Below are positions 52,204 to 64,000 of a DNA stretch of 64,000 nucleotides, piece after piece; the first letter of the stretch is position 1; each line of letters opens with the position of its first letter. Where the stretch lies: assembly GCF_004210375.1 (NCBI RefSeq), contig NC_134834.1:142943009-143007008 (forward strand), given 5' to 3'. Position numbers and translations under genes: made by a program. This DNA comes from Tachypleus tridentatus (lineage: Eukaryota > Arthropoda > Merostomata > Xiphosura > Limulidae). Below the pieces are notes generated by a model, which was not told where the DNA came from, did not search any database, and saw nothing but the letters and a program-made list of their open reading frames with translations.

Positions 52204-52413
52204 GGCCCGCCATGGTCAGGTGGGTTAAGGAGTTGGACTCGTAATCTGAGGGTCGCTGGTTCAAATTCCCCATCGTATCAAAATATGCTTGCCTTTTCAG
52301 TTGTATGAGCGTTATTATGTGACGGTCAATCCCACTATTCGTTGGTAAAAGCGTAGTTCAAGAGTTGGCGGAGGGTTATGATTACTAGCTGCTTTCTAAA
52401 AACAAACAAACAA
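52204..52413 (+). mobile_element. SINE-A with 3' deletion, 12-bp target duplication
   Basis: tcatttcgcatt is repeated exactly at 52192-52203 and 52414-52425. The body breaks off after ctagctgctttct and goes straight to the caaacaaac tail. Confidence 0.93.
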
Positions 52414-52425
52414 TCATTTCGCATT

Positions 52426-53300
52426 AATCGCCAAATTGTTAGTTTTTATTTCATGTTAATCTAAGTTTAAACAGAAGGAATATTTTTTAAAGTAAGGCAA
52501 TCTTTTCTTTTTACTTTTACTCTGTCTTATATTACTTATTTTGCATTCGTTTAATCTGATATAAGATTTTTCACGAACAAAAAGAAATTACGTATCGTAT
52601 GATAAACTGCTCATATAATTGGAAAATAAGGTCATCCAACGTAATGGAATTAGTTTATAATATTAAATCATCTCTGGTGTAGACTTTTACATAATGGTAT
52701 TTGTAAGACTTTTTATATCATCAACATCTTGTTAGCCGTCTCATTACCCTCTTGTCGTAACGTTCTTTTTCTGTTGATAATATATAATGCAAAACCTTTA
52801 ATTTCGTATTTACTTTTTCATATACCTTTGTTTCTAATATATGGAATTGTATATTTTCTTTCATTCATCTACGTCATCGTTAGAATTATATAAAATATTG
52901 CAGGTCATAAGTAATAAGTATTCTCATAAAATAAAATGGTAATTCTTAAACCATATAAAATAACAATAACGTCAATAAGAAAGTTTATTAAACATAAAAA
53001 TATATATATATGTATGAAGGGTGAATAATGTTAACAAACTTTATTTAATGCGAAAAGAAATACACAGATGGCGCTACAACTTGCTTGTTTTAACCTAAGA
53101 AACCGGATGCTTTGAAACGTATTCCATCTATATTCGGTGTTAATGAAGAGAGTCAACAAGTATATCAGAGAATATTAAATCAATATTTATTTGTAGTGTT
53201 CTTGATACAGACGGATAGATGGCGCGACAACTGAAGGTAAGCTTGACAGTGTTACAAATAATCTGGCAGATAATTTGATACACTGTTTTAAAATATTTGT
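52426..53300. other. No gene seen; TA-rich patch near 53000
   Basis: A short run of alternating A and T lies at about 53001-53011. Otherwise unique AT-rich DNA. Confidence 0.4.
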
Positions 53301-53329
53301 ATGTAATAATTGTAGCGGATACGACCTAG

Positions 53330-53560
53330 TTGTTGATGTGTGGCGCTTCTGCTCAGCGAGTGTAAAGTTGGCCCCCGCGAAGTTGGCGAAAACGATCCTC
53401 ACTTTTAGTTGTGGACGCGTTATAAAAGTAACAGTCAATTTCGTTATTCGAGTAAAAAGCTGAAAAAACAACAACAATTGATACAGCTGGTAGGTTTACT
53501 TCTCTATGGTCAGCACTTTATAATTAGGAACGGCTATGCCCAAACCTTTTTGTTTTTCAC
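53330..53560 (+). mobile_element. Possible old SINE-A-like copy
   Basis: cctcacttttagttgtggac, gcgttataaaagtaacagtc and ggaacggctatgccc follow the SINE-A order with heavy change. Overlapping ORFs on both strands here are probably incidental. Confidence 0.35.
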
Positions 53561-53654
53561 CAGGCTATTCAGTCAGAGTTTCGCATTTTGAGTTGTTCCA
53601 GTTGAAAATTTCAACTCCAAATACCAATGTAATAAGTGAGTGAAATTTACAGAT

Positions 53655-53874
53655 GTTTGGTTTGAATTTCGCGCAAAGTTACACAAGGACTATTAGCGCC
53701 AGCCGTCCCTCATTTGGAAGTGAAATACTAGATGGCAGGCATCCAGTCATTACCACCTACCAACGAACAGTGGGATTGAAGATCACATTACGACGCCTCA
53801 ACGGTTGAAAGGGCAAACATGTCTGGTGGGACAGGGATTTGTAACTATCTGGCTATGCCTAGTCCTGCCAGAAG
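53655..53874 (-). mobile_element. SINE-A, diverged
   Basis: Minus-strand copy missing the cgccaactcttgggctactc part and much of the anticodon arm. Confidence 0.8.
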
Positions 53875-53879
53875 TTTTA

Positions 53880-54383
53880 TAGACCAGGAAGTGCAAATTA
53901 TTGATTTGAGTTTTTAGAACTCTCTGATTTGTTTTCTTAAATATCCTTTTACTAGTTAATCTTATATTTCTGCCTAATTTTTACTATAATAATTAGAATA
54001 TGCCGGATCAAAACTATAAAAACAAACGAATTCTTAAGAAAGATGTTCTATACATAATATATTCATTCATTATTTACCAGGAATTTAATAAAATAAATAC
54101 ATACTTTGGTAACTAACTGCAATATATTAAAACAACTTCTGTACTTGTGTTTTTTGTTTTTTTTAAAGAAACGGCACGCTATCTAATAATTACACATGCA
54201 TAGTAGCATCATAACGTCCAGTTAACTGGCAATCTGTCTTTTAAAAAACAGTAATGACAACAGAGAGAGACAGAAGTATGAAAGTATGTCTTAAGCTAAC
54301 TAATTTGTTTAAAAATTAACTTTCTGAAAATAAACCTTTAAGAGAGTTTTTTCTTCTTCCCCATAAAAGTTTACCCATCTGAG
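53880..54383. other. No feature seen
   Basis: AT-rich unique sequence. Confidence 0.4.
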
Positions 54384-54648
54384 AGAGTTTTTTTTTTCGC
54401 GCAAAACTACTCGAGGACTATCTGCTCTAGCTGTCCTTAATTTGGCAGTGTAAGACGAGAGAATAGGCATCTAGTCATCACCACAAAACTCTTGGGCTAC
54501 TCTTTTACCAACGAATAGTGGGATTGACCGTCAGATTATAACGCCCCCAGGACTGAAAGGACGAGCATGTTTGGTGCGACCAGATTTCGAACCCGCGACC
54601 CTCAGATTACGAGTCGAATGCCTTAACCCACCTGGCCATGCCGGGCTC
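54384..54648 (-). mobile_element. SINE-A
   Basis: Poly-T tail, body with a small deletion, and head ending ggccatgccgggctc. Confidence 0.9.
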
Positions 54649-54864
54649 TAAGAGAGTGAGAAAAGGTAGTAAAATAATGTTATTTAAATTATCAAGAGAT
54701 TAGAGATGCAATGTTGGAATTTCTTAGGTCTGCTATTGTTCTTATGTCTGAAATAGACAACGCTTTCCAGATATAGTTCCAAAATGTTGATGCACCTACT
54801 GCGTAAGATGGCGCAGATCTTGTTTTTAGTTTGTTTATCACAAATGATTGGTTCTGTGTTCCAC

Positions 54865-55097
54865 AGAGTCTCTCAGTATTACTCACACAAGTTAAATAAT
54901 AATAATTCCCCCCACAGAGTCAGCCAGTATGACTCTAAGAGTCAATAAAATAATAATAATTCCGTCTCTCTCAACATAGAGTCAGTAAAATAATAATAAT
55001 TCCGTCTCTCCCTTCATAGAGTCAGTAAAGTGATAATAATTCCGCCTCTCCCCACATAGAGTCAGTCAGTATGACTCAAAGAGTCAGTAAAGTGATA
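54865..55097. repeat. 40-bp repeat with alternating long and short units
   Basis: Short units run agagtcagtaaaataataat then aattccgtctctccc. Long units add a segment with gtcagtatgactc, an imperfect palindrome (gagtc...gactc). Confidence 0.85.
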
Positions 55098-55099
55098 GT

Positions 55100-55972
55100 A
55101 CTTTCCCTCACAAAGTTACTCTAAGTGTTTTTACCCGGAGTTACAATGAAAAAAACGATCTCATTCTTATGATTTTTTAAGCTAAAATTGAATTAATAAA
55201 TTATAAATTGTTTACAAATGGATTAATCAATTAATTGTTGTAAAATCGCACTGAACATATAAATTTTTATTCTAACACCATATTTCTAAGACATTTGATT
55301 ATTTATAGCTAAAGTAACAAGTAATATTATCCTTAAATAACTTAAATTAAATTGGCATGAAATGCTACATAAGAAACAGGCTAATTAGCTTGCCAGTTTT
55401 TAATGCTAATGGATTCAGAATAAATTGTAATTTAACCGAGAAGATAAGAACCGCTTTATTTTGATATATTCGGAAGTTCAGGATATTGAAGACAACCTTT
55501 ACTCATTCAGTTATAGAACACGGCTTTTCAAAGGAGTTTATTGAAGTGCCAGACCCAAAAACTAATAACAGGCATCAAGAATTCCATCACAGGGACTCGT
55601 GGGTATAAAAGGTAAAAACAAAAAGACGCCCATCAATTACATGCACTTTGAATGCGAAATGAACTTTCTATTTAAGCAATCAATACAATGAGCAGCTGTT
55701 CTAGTATTGCTTGAATTGCCTTGAACCTTTTAACGCAAGTTAAGAGGAGAGAACAGGATTAAACATTACATCTGACAGAAGGACAGTAAAATGCCTTTTA
55801 CTACTCATAACCCTAGTTAATAAGCTCATTTCTTTCTTTTCAAATTGTATGATTGTTAAGGAAAGACTTATCAATAAGAGACTTTAAAATTCATTCTTAA
55901 ATTAAACGCCTTTTTTTTATAGGCGCACAAACAGAAGAAATGTAAACCATATATAAACCTTACATAGCTCAT
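55100..55972. other. No feature seen
   Basis: AT-rich unique sequence. Confidence 0.4.
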
Positions 55973-56240
55973 TTACGACCAGTTGATTAGGGTGTTCCAC
56001 TCGCAATCTTAGTGTCGCAGATTCGAATCCCCGTCACACAAAACATGCTGGCCCTTTCAGCCATAGGGCGTTATAATGTTCCGTTCAATCTCATTATTCG
56101 ATGATAAAAGAGCATCCCAAGATTTGGAGTTAGATGGTGATGACTAACTGCCTTCCCTCTAGTCTTACACTACTAAATTAGGTACAGCTAGTGCAGATAA
56201 CCCTCGTGTAGCTTTGCACCAACTTCAAACCAAACCAAAC
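55973..56240 (+). mobile_element. SINE-A
   Basis: Diverged head (ttgattagggtgttccactc), B box agattcgaatccccg, body and caaaccaaaccaaac tail. Confidence 0.85.
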
Positions 56241-56394
56241 ATACAGAAATAACGTGACAGTTCGTTGATTTGATGTATTCGAATACACAGAAAACACGTA
56301 TTTTGCATGTGGTACTTTTTAAAGTTTAGTTACTCGTCTACTAGACGTTCTTGATATATACCTCTTAGTTACTCATAAGTAACTTAAAGCTTTC

Positions 56395-56640
56395 TAATCC
56401 GAGGGTCGCGGGTTCGCATCCCCGTCGCACCAAACATGTTTACTCTTTCAGCCGTGGGGGCGTTATAATGTGACGGTCAATCCCACTATTCGTTGGCAAA
56501 AGAGTAGCCCAAGAGTTGACGGTGGGTGGTGATGACTAACTGCCTTCCCTCTAGTCTTACACTGCAAAATTAGGGACGGCTAGAACAAATAGGCCTCAAG
56601 TAGCTTTGCGCGAAATTCAATAACAAACAAATAAACAAAC
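56395..56640 (+). mobile_element. SINE-A, 5' truncated, 7-bp target duplication
   Basis: agctttc at 56388-56394 and 56641-56647. The copy starts in the anticodon arm (taatccgagggtcg). Confidence 0.93.
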
Positions 56641-57111
56641 AGCTTTCAAGCAGTTCTACAGAGATTCACGAATTCATATATTTTATTTTTAAATTAATAA
56701 ATTTCCTCAGAAAGAGAGTAATATGTATGGATTTTTCGAATAATAATGAATAAATATGATACCTTACTGCGCGCAAAATGTATTGAAAAACAAGAAAAAT
56801 ATTTGAATAATAAATCAGATTAAATGGATAAAAAGTATCGATTTTAAGAAAAGTGTTTATATTACTTAATGTACAGGAAATCCACCAAATAATTTATAGA
56901 TATATACGATCTCTCAACGAGCTTACTTAATCGTCAATAAAACATTTAATTTTACACATCAATTGTTTATCAGACTAATTAAAAAAACTTATAGAAAATC
57001 ATCTAAATTTCTACATTTGTTCCCAAAAAATAAATTTAACAAATATTTTTACACATTTTGCAAAGTAGTTACTTTGTAAATGCATTTTGAAGGTAAAAAT
57101 TGTGATTTACG

Positions 57112-57384
57112 TTTGTTTTTTCTTTGAATTTTGCACAAAGCTACACGAGGGCTATCTGCGCTAGTCGTCCCTAATTTAGCAGTGTAAGACTAGACAGAAG
57201 ACGGCTAGTCATCACCACACACTACCAATCTTTGGGCTACTATTTTAATAACGCACAGTGGGATTGATCGTCACATAATAAGGCCCCACGATTGAAAGGG
57301 CGAGCACGTTTAATGCAACAGGGATTGAAACCGCAACTCGCAGCTTATAAGTAGAGCGCCATAACTAACTGGCCATTTCGGGAC
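57112..57384 (-). mobile_element. SINE-A, diverged head
   Basis: A good body, but the head is altered (aactggccatttcggga) on the minus strand. Confidence 0.9.
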
Positions 57385-57389
57385 ACTGT

Positions 57390-58120
57390 GATTTAAGTAA
57401 TAATTTTTCACGGACTTGAAATTTCAATTAATTTATTTTCTAACGTCGACAGAGTTGTTTGAAAGTTTTTGTTGAACGTATATTACCAATAAAATAGTTG
57501 GTTCTACTGTCACTGCTCTCTTAAGTTACAGTTTCTTAGATGATTGGGTCAGATATCTAAGTGTACCCTCTTGCTGTCTCGTGATGTAGCCAATATAATG
57601 GGCAATATATTTTACTCTTTCATTTCATCGTGTAGAGAAATTTCACTTAAAGCTTTTTAATAACATTTTCGGTCAATATCAGTTACGTGGAGAGCAGAAG
57701 TAACATTTTAATTGATTCACTAAATGAATCTGGATGTCGAGAAACTGCATGTGATGTTTTTGTTCTTTTTATTTAAAATAAACGAACCTTATAATGTAAT
57801 TTATCATTAAGCTGCCATAGTTGTTAGTGGAAGTCAAACACATTTTTGTATAAACTGTAGAAAAGTACAAAAACTTGTGTAAAACTGAATTTTCAGCACG
57901 GAATGTTAAATAAACGTATTTTCGTTCTAAAGCCTTAAACGTTGATTTCTTGGCATGCAAGAAGGTTGTGATGCTTTGAAAATAATAGGAGACAAGTATA
58001 AACGATTGCTCAAGCTCAATATTAATTCATAGGAAAAGCTCTCTTATTCCTTTTAGAATAGCACAAATAATTTAGCTTTACACTTCTAAGTCTCGCACGC
58101 TTCAACTAACTGTTCTTTTT
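57390..58120. other. No feature seen
   Basis: The ORF at 57769-57960 has no recognisable features. Confidence 0.4.
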
Positions 58121-58124
58121 TATG

Positions 58125-58383
58125 TTCTTTTTTTTCGAAATTGAGCTAAGCTACACGAGAGCTATCTGCGCTAGCCGTCCCTAATGCAATATTGTAATAC
58201 TACAGTCATTACCACCCACCGCCAACTCTTTAGCTAGTCTTTTACCAACGAATAGTGGGATTGACAGTTACTTTATAACGCTCTCACGGCTGAAAGAACG
58301 ACCATGTTTAGTGTGATGGGGATTCGAACCCGCGACCCTCAGATTGCAAGTAGAGCTCCCTAACCACCTGGCCATCCTAGACC
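58125..58383 (-). mobile_element. SINE-A
   Basis: Minus-strand copy with a deletion of the gagggaaggcagc part; head ends ggccatcctagacct. Confidence 0.87.
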
Positions 58384-58590
58384 TCCACTAATTGTTCAAA
58401 ACTCTTTCATACCAAAGCATCTTAAATAAATATAACTTTGCAAGAAATGAGCAATTATTTGTGCCCAAGTAGTTCAGTTAACCATTTAATTAAAAAAGGG
58501 CTTTAATTTATACGATTCCAATTAATTATTGCTCACTATTTGCTTAGCGCCATAAAACGCAAAACCAACTAACCAACCAATTAATTCCGT

Positions 58591-58836
58591 GAGTCCGGCA
58601 TGGCCAGGTTGATAAGGCACTCGTAATCTGAGGGTCGCGGGTTCGAATCCCCGACACACCAAATATACTCGTCCATTTAGCCGTGGGGGCGTTATAATGT
58701 GACAGCCAATTCCACTATTATTTGGTAAAAGAGTAGCCCAAGAATAGCCCTCTCGTCTTACACTGCAAAATTAGAACGACTAGCGCTGATAGCCCTAGTG
58801 TAGTTTTGCGCGAAATGCAAAACAAACGAACAATCC
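58591..58836 (+). mobile_element. SINE-A, 8-bp target duplication
   Basis: aattccgt at 58583-58590 and 58837-58844. Part of the body (gttggcggtgggtggtgatg) is deleted. Confidence 0.92.
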
Positions 58837-59235
58837 AATTCCGTAATAAACGTTGCGTAGGAAAATCTAGAAGGAAGAACAGGAAGTTCTGAACCTAAAA
58901 TAAAGATTAAATATAGAAACAACATCAACTCCATTTTTTTTTATACGAGATATTCTGGAGATCAAATCGACTGCAAACAAAGAAGAATTTTGTAAAAAAG
59001 GATAACTGGATAGGAAGAGGAATCGTAGGAAGTTATACAATCAAAACCCTGTTTAACTTTAACACCTTTAAAAGCCGCTCTATTCCAAACATTTTCTTGA
59101 TCTACTGTTTTTTATGGTCAATTAGGCCTCCTTGGTTAGTTTTGCAGAAGACAATTGAGAATCAATAGAACACATGAATATGTTGAATGTACCTTTTGAT
59201 TATTTGTTCCATTTACTATTTCTTTTCTTTCTCTC

Positions 59236-59346
59236 GCTCCCCAGTGGCTCAGCGGTATGTCTGCCAAAATCAGGTTTCGACACCCGTGATGGGCAGAGTA
59301 CAGATAGCCCATTGTGTAGATTTGTGTTTAATTCAAAACAACAACA
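59236..59346 (+). mobile_element. SINE-B (type 1)
   Basis: ctccccagtggctcagcggt, atcaggtttcgacacccgtg, atgggcagagtacagatagc and ttaattcaaaacaacaa. The middle of the anticodon arm is deleted. Confidence 0.82.
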
Positions 59347-59349
59347 TTC

Positions 59350-59858
59350 TTTCTCTCATCAATTTTTTTATCCACATCTCTGCATATTTCTGGTCACTTA
59401 AACAATGCGACTAACCTAGTTTGGAATCGTGAAGTAAGTTGATTTTAGACTCAATAAATCTCAAGTTTGAGCTCATAACTCCAGTTTATTAACTTATTAT
59501 TGAAGTGTTGAGAAAAGATTTTCAATATGGTCATGCAATTAACAGTTCTTGTCAGTTTTACATGGGCACGTGTGTCGAATATAAAGACCTCACAGATCAC
59601 AATTTTGCCTGGGAAAAGAAAACCATGTGCAAAAATCTTGGGCACTGTGTCCTTCTAAGGTCATTACGAGATCACATGTGTACTTTTTCTTACGAGAGTC
59701 AAGAACTTCAATTATATAAACATTCAGAATGTAAAACGTACATTAGTACGTAAAACGTACTAATATGACTTCAAAATGAATGAATTTTGACGTTTATACT
59801 TACTTTCTTGTTCACATAACTCACACAAGAGGCGTTGTTACTAATATCGAAAACAATA
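59350..59858. other. No gene recognised
   Basis: The plus-strand ORF at 59505-59753 has no known motif. aaaacgtac occurs twice near 59735-59760. Confidence 0.35.
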
Positions 59859-60112
59859 TTTGTTTGTTTGTTTTTGAATTTCGCGCAAAGCTACTCGAGG
59901 GCTATCTGAGCTAACCGTTCCTAATTTAGTAGTGTAATACTAAAAGGAAGGCAGGTAGTCATCACCACTCACCGCTAACCCTTGGGCTCCTCTTTTACCA
60001 ACGAATAGTGAAATCGGCTGAATGGGCGAACTTTTTTAGTGTAACGTGGATTTGATCCCGTGTACCTCAGATTACGAGTCGAGTGCATTATCCATCTGGC
60101 CATGCCGGGCCC
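59859..60112 (-). mobile_element. SINE-A
   Basis: gtttgtttgtttttgaattt tail, body with the gaccgtcacattataacgcc segment deleted, head ggccatgccgggccc. Confidence 0.88.
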
Positions 60113-60114
60113 AA

Positions 60115-61290
60115 GCAACAACACCAAAATATAAAGAAGAACCACTAAAAGAGCTTGAAAGATTAATGAACAGTAAACTCTAATAGTTTCGAACTGTCTT
60201 TTGTTTCCCTTCAAAGTAGTGGATTAGAAAGTTTTTATAATAATATTTAAATATTTATCGTAAATAAAAAAAATGTTTAGTTTGAAAAGCTGTAACTTAC
60301 GCAATGTCAAGAACTGATCAAGTTTGTTTGTATCAAAGTATTTTAAAGTTCTTAGCTTTATATATTGCTAAAATAACCATTGAAAGCAGTGTCCTCAGAC
60401 AATTCAAAATTTGATACGTTTGCTTTGTTTTTCTTGTAGAAAACAGTGATTTTGTTGATTGCTCAAAGGTTTAAATTAAATACGGTATTTCAGTGCATTT
60501 TAATGCCCTGGAACATGTTTTATGTTCCCTTTATTATTGACGTAAGACCGTCTTAATAAGTCTGTTCTTTCTTGGGTGCATAAGTTATTAATAATTTCTT
60601 GATATTTGCTGCTATTATAGATAACTTCAGTTGTTTTATCATATAGCAACTGTCATGTAAGCAATAGTAATGTTGTTGTTATCTACAATACTGATAGAAA
60701 AACAACTAATCAAAAACAGTGTTTACTGCTCTCGGTAATTCCGATACTGTAAACCTGTTGTACTCGGTAGATCCATGTTCCAGAAAGCTGTAATACTTAG
60801 CTGAGGTTGACTTAATGGGTTTATACTGTGTTTTAGTTGTGATGTCGATATAAGCTCTACGCTTTCAGGGGAATCAGAAACAAGGCTAAAAACTTTGTGA
60901 ATTCATAACTTTTAAAAGTTCTTTTTAAAATTTTCCAGTAAATTGAAAAAAAAAATTTTCTGTCACTAAACTTTGTCAAGTACATTTAGATGGCTTGCAA
61001 CGACGTAGCTGTGTATAAATATGATTCATAGTTATATTTTACAAATGTTTTGTACTAAGTGAGGCTGGAAAATCTATTCATTCCCCTGTGTAACATTGTA
61101 CATTAAACGACAAAACACTGTTTTATTAATACACAGATTATAGTACTATTAGAACAAAGTCAAAAATTAGATTTCAGGCTTCTTTCAAAGAACAATGGAA
61201 GGTCAAACATTAAAAGTTTATTAATATTCATATTTTATACAACAGAAACTCAGCAAGTTCATCAAGTAGTAAATATTTTATGTCCCTGTT
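60115..61290. other. No feature seen
   Basis: AT-rich unique sequence up to the Tc1-like pseudogene. Confidence 0.4.
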
Positions 61291-61299
61291 CCTTTAATA

Positions 61300-62260
61300 A
61301 CTTTATACAGTATTTCAGGCATTGTTACAACGTATATAATCAAAGCGTCCTTTGAGAGTTTACTCCAAATGTCTCTAATACACTCCCACAAAGTTTCTTT
61401 GGAAATAACTTTTGGTTTGTTTAATTTTTGATCAATCAAATCCCATATATGCTCAAGTGGGTTGAAATCAGAGCCCTGTGGAGGCTATTACACCATTTAA
61501 ATTACTTCAGCAGCTTAATCTTTAGCTAAGTAATTTCTGTACAGCCTGGATTAGTGTTTGAGGTCATTACATTATTGGTAGCCGAATCCTTTATCAATAA
61601 TATGCAAGCTACTGGAGGTACTATAACGGATGAGCATCTGATGTTACTTGCACTGGTCTATTATTCCATCTATTTTGCAAATAACTTCTGTGGTCTCAAC
61701 AGTAAAACACCCCAATTCATCACACTTCTTCCACCATGCTTTAAGGTAGGTGCTATTATCTTGCAACTTTCTTCCGCTTCAAACCAAATAAACCAAATAT
61801 GAGTTCATTCATCCATAAGATTCTTTTCCAATCATCAACAGTCTAGTTTTTGTACCTTTTAGCATATTTCAGTCTCTTGGTATTAGTTTATGATGATGTA
61901 AAGATTTTTAAACTGCTACATGACCAAACATTCCATTATCATTAAGTCTTCCTGATACTGTAGATCTGGACACTTTTCTGTCATTTGGTACATAGTTGTT
62001 TATTTCATACTTGTGGTCAGTGGCAGTCTTACTTCTGTCCTGAAGTCTGTATAAACAAAGATACTTAACATCAGTATCATTGAATTTAGGTGTTATGCCT
62101 CTTCCTTTCCTTGTTTCAAATTTACCTATCTCGGTCTCACAACTATGGTGCACTTCACAGTGTTTGGGGAGCATTTCAAGTCTGCAGCAATTTGTCAGAG
62201 GGTCCAATCAGCATGACCTAAAGCTTTTATGAGAAGTCTATGCTCTATTGACAATTACGT
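61300..62260 (-). pseudogene. Tc1-like transposase, heavily decayed
   Basis: Minus-strand pieces in order: a GHADWTL/QIAADLKCSPNTVK helix-turn-helix block near 62120-62230; a DWKRILWMNELIFGLFGLKR block near 61790-61850, where the family has W(T/S)DE; and SDFNPLEHIWDLIDQKLNK near 61420-61470, with the third catalytic acid (Glu). Stops and frameshifts are frequent. I could not place its terminal repeats. It is a different, older lineage than the element at 6563-8136. Confidence 0.82.
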
Positions 62261-62264
62261 TTTT

Positions 62265-62776
62265 TGAGCCTTGAAGTGACAACAAACAGTACTACATAGT
62301 GTTATACACTGTTTTTTTATCAAGGTTTATTTGTGAAGTTCTATTAAATTAATTTCTTCTAGCATATACCAGTACCTTATACTAGTTCCTTGCTAACTAC
62401 TTTCCATATTGTTAAGACAGTGTATAGGACACCATGAGAGTGTTTTTCAGAATATAAATTTGATCAATATATTTATTCTGGCAGAACGTTTTACACATGC
62501 CCTTGGTACAAACAAATGGGAATTCTAAAGAATGATAAATATCCTCATCGTGGCTCATTCAATCACCAACAAGGATCAGTGAAGCATTACCAAACTGTTG
62601 AAAGAATGATAAAATATTATCTTTTCCTTACATAGTACTTATATCGCTAAGTCAAGAGGTATGTTGTTTATTTTTTTCCTTTTGATTTCCATGACCGTTG
62701 ACAGAGTGTCTTTGATGATAATGTACCATCGGCGATTCCAGGAGAAATTTACCTGGTGGTGTTTATCTCCTCCCCA
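62265..62776. other. No feature seen
   Basis: May contain the outer end of the Tc1-like element. No clear terminal repeat. Confidence 0.35.
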
Positions 62777-63011
62777 GGTAATCGTTCTTAAGTTAGAAGT
62801 GAAGGACTAGAGGGAAGGCAGCTAGTCACCACAACCCACAAGCTAATGTCGGCTGTTTTTTGTTTTTTTTTACCAACGAATAGTGGGATTGATTGTAAAT
62901 CTATAACGCCCTCACGACTGAAATGGCGGGCAAAATTGGTAAAGAATACTCGAATTCGTGACCCGCAGCGAACGAGTCGAGTGCTCTAACCACCAGGCGA
63001 TGCCACATCCC
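62777..63011 (-). mobile_element. SINE-A, lacks 3' tail part, diverged head
   Basis: gaaggactagagggaaggca, accaacgaatagtgggattg, cgagtcgagtgctctaacca and ccaggcgatgccacat. A poly-T expansion lies in the middle. Confidence 0.7.
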
Positions 63012-63014
63012 ACT

Positions 63015-63755
63015 ACAGTACAGTGTGCTCTCTTATACAGATGCATATCGTAGAAAACATCCACATATTTAACTACGTTTATAACGCTCATCTTTTGATT
63101 GTGGTTCCTGTTATGTTATTGCACTTTCTAACATTATTATTATAATAAATATTCTTTTTCACTGGTGTAAATTCTAACCTGTGGCGATTATTTGGTATTT
63201 TACCTAGTACGTACATTTAGGACTAACTTTAATTTGAATCTGGACGAGTCTTGTGCAAATTTATAAACGTTACAACCGTAAACAACGTTAACAGCGTTAA
63301 CTGATGCTTTCCAGTTAGTTTTATATAACATTAATCTGTAAGTTTGATCTTTCTAGTTAGTTGTCGTTCAATCAGAAGTGAATAATATACTTTTATATTG
63401 TCTTATTAGATATAAACCTTGTATCTAACGTTTTACGAATCATGATTTATATCTATCACTTTCTCAATTTAAAATGTACTATTTCACCAATATAAAGACA
63501 CCTCCGAGAAGTTAGTTAAGTGAAGACGGTCTAGTTTTTATAGAAATACTAATTACCGGTTACTTACTTACTGGTTGGTATCCATTATCAGGTCAACTTA
63601 ACCTTTAACACATCAAAATACGAAACATGGTAAAATCCTTCATATGTCTAACGGAAGTATACCAAAAGACGAGTAGAACAAAATCAGACATTCTCATACA
63701 AATATTGTATTCACTGTCAGATGCAAGATTTTAGATTATAGCTTCTAAAGTACGA
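63015..63755. other. No feature seen
   Basis: AT-rich unique sequence. Confidence 0.4.
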
Positions 63756-63758
63756 TAT

Positions 63759-63873
63759 GAGTGTGTTTTTCTCATAGCAAAGCCACATCGGGCTATCTGC
63801 TGAGCCCACCGAGGGGGATCCAACCCCTGATTTTAGCGTTCTAAGTCTGTAGACTTACCGCTATACTTGTGGA
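63759..63873 (-). mobile_element. SINE-B (type 2)
   Basis: catagcaaagccacatcggg, ctatctgctgagcccaccga, ccaacccctgattttagcgt and gtagacttaccgctatac, the same subtype as 16444-16565. Confidence 0.87.
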
Positions 63874-64000
63874 TAGCAATACGATATAAACAGAGCTCAG
63901 AGGAAATGTGTACTCACGAGGGAAGAAGGTATATGTTTTATAAAGGCAAGTCTTACTGTATTTGCTTTCTTATACACAACTCGGAGAAAATGTGTACCTA

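Noticed and set aside
53187..53591. Overlapping ORFs on both strands
   Set aside because: The region loosely follows an old SINE-A-like copy; no domain seen.
1..64000. Viral or bacterial insertion
   Set aside because: No viral structural or polymerase genes, LTR pairs or bacterial operons are seen. Mobile DNA is of ordinary animal transposon types.

Overview
This is an animal nuclear genome window. It is AT-rich, has long introns with GT-AG splice sites, and is packed with tRNA-derived SINEs, DNA transposons, a LINE fragment and minisatellites. The commonest SINE (a tRNA-like head with the anticodon-loop string ctcgtaa, then a roughly 200-bp body ending in caaa/caaac repeats) is one I associate with horseshoe crab (Limulus/Tachypleus) DNA. 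An aquatic chelicerate is therefore my best guess, but it rests on memory and not on a search.

The one host gene I can support is a membrane-type alkaline phosphatase on the minus strand. Seven coding exons lie at 36966-37026, 19823-20049, 18027-18201, 10203-10378, 5155-5359, 4573-4713 and 1662-1973. All splice phases agree, giving 432 complete codons. The signal peptide, phosphoserine nucleophile and all but one of the metal ligands are encoded here. The last His ligand and the GPI-anchor region (about 100 residues in relatives) must lie beyond the low-coordinate edge. Intron 1 is about 16.9 kb and holds most of the mobile DNA.

Mobile DNA by region: 6563-8136 is a complete but broken Tc1 element with about 200-bp terminal inverted repeats. 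13510-14415 is an internally deleted mariner. About 20825-22358 is a less usual transposon with roughly 150-bp inverted repeats around a decayed gene of the 'SEEQGERFHQD' type. About 22560-25235 is a Jockey-like LINE fragment. 26053-27238 is a second deleted mariner carrying a SINE in its left terminal repeat. About 61300-62260 is a Tc1-like pseudogene. More than fifty SINE copies of three types (called A, B and C here) are spread over both strands, several with clear target-site duplications.

Minisatellites occur at 12860 (32 bp unit), 18380 (about 43 bp), 29600 (about 42 bp), 31385 (50 bp, with a 149-bp higher-order repeat), 41601 (26 bp), 41838 (about 119 bp, GC-richer), 45783 (56 bp), 49307 (72 bp) and 54865 (40 bp). 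From 37.03 kb to the end of the window I find no host protein gene. That half is presumably the 5' flank of the phosphatase gene plus intergenic DNA, although undetected non-coding exons cannot be excluded. No real tRNA, rRNA or CRISPR locus is supported.
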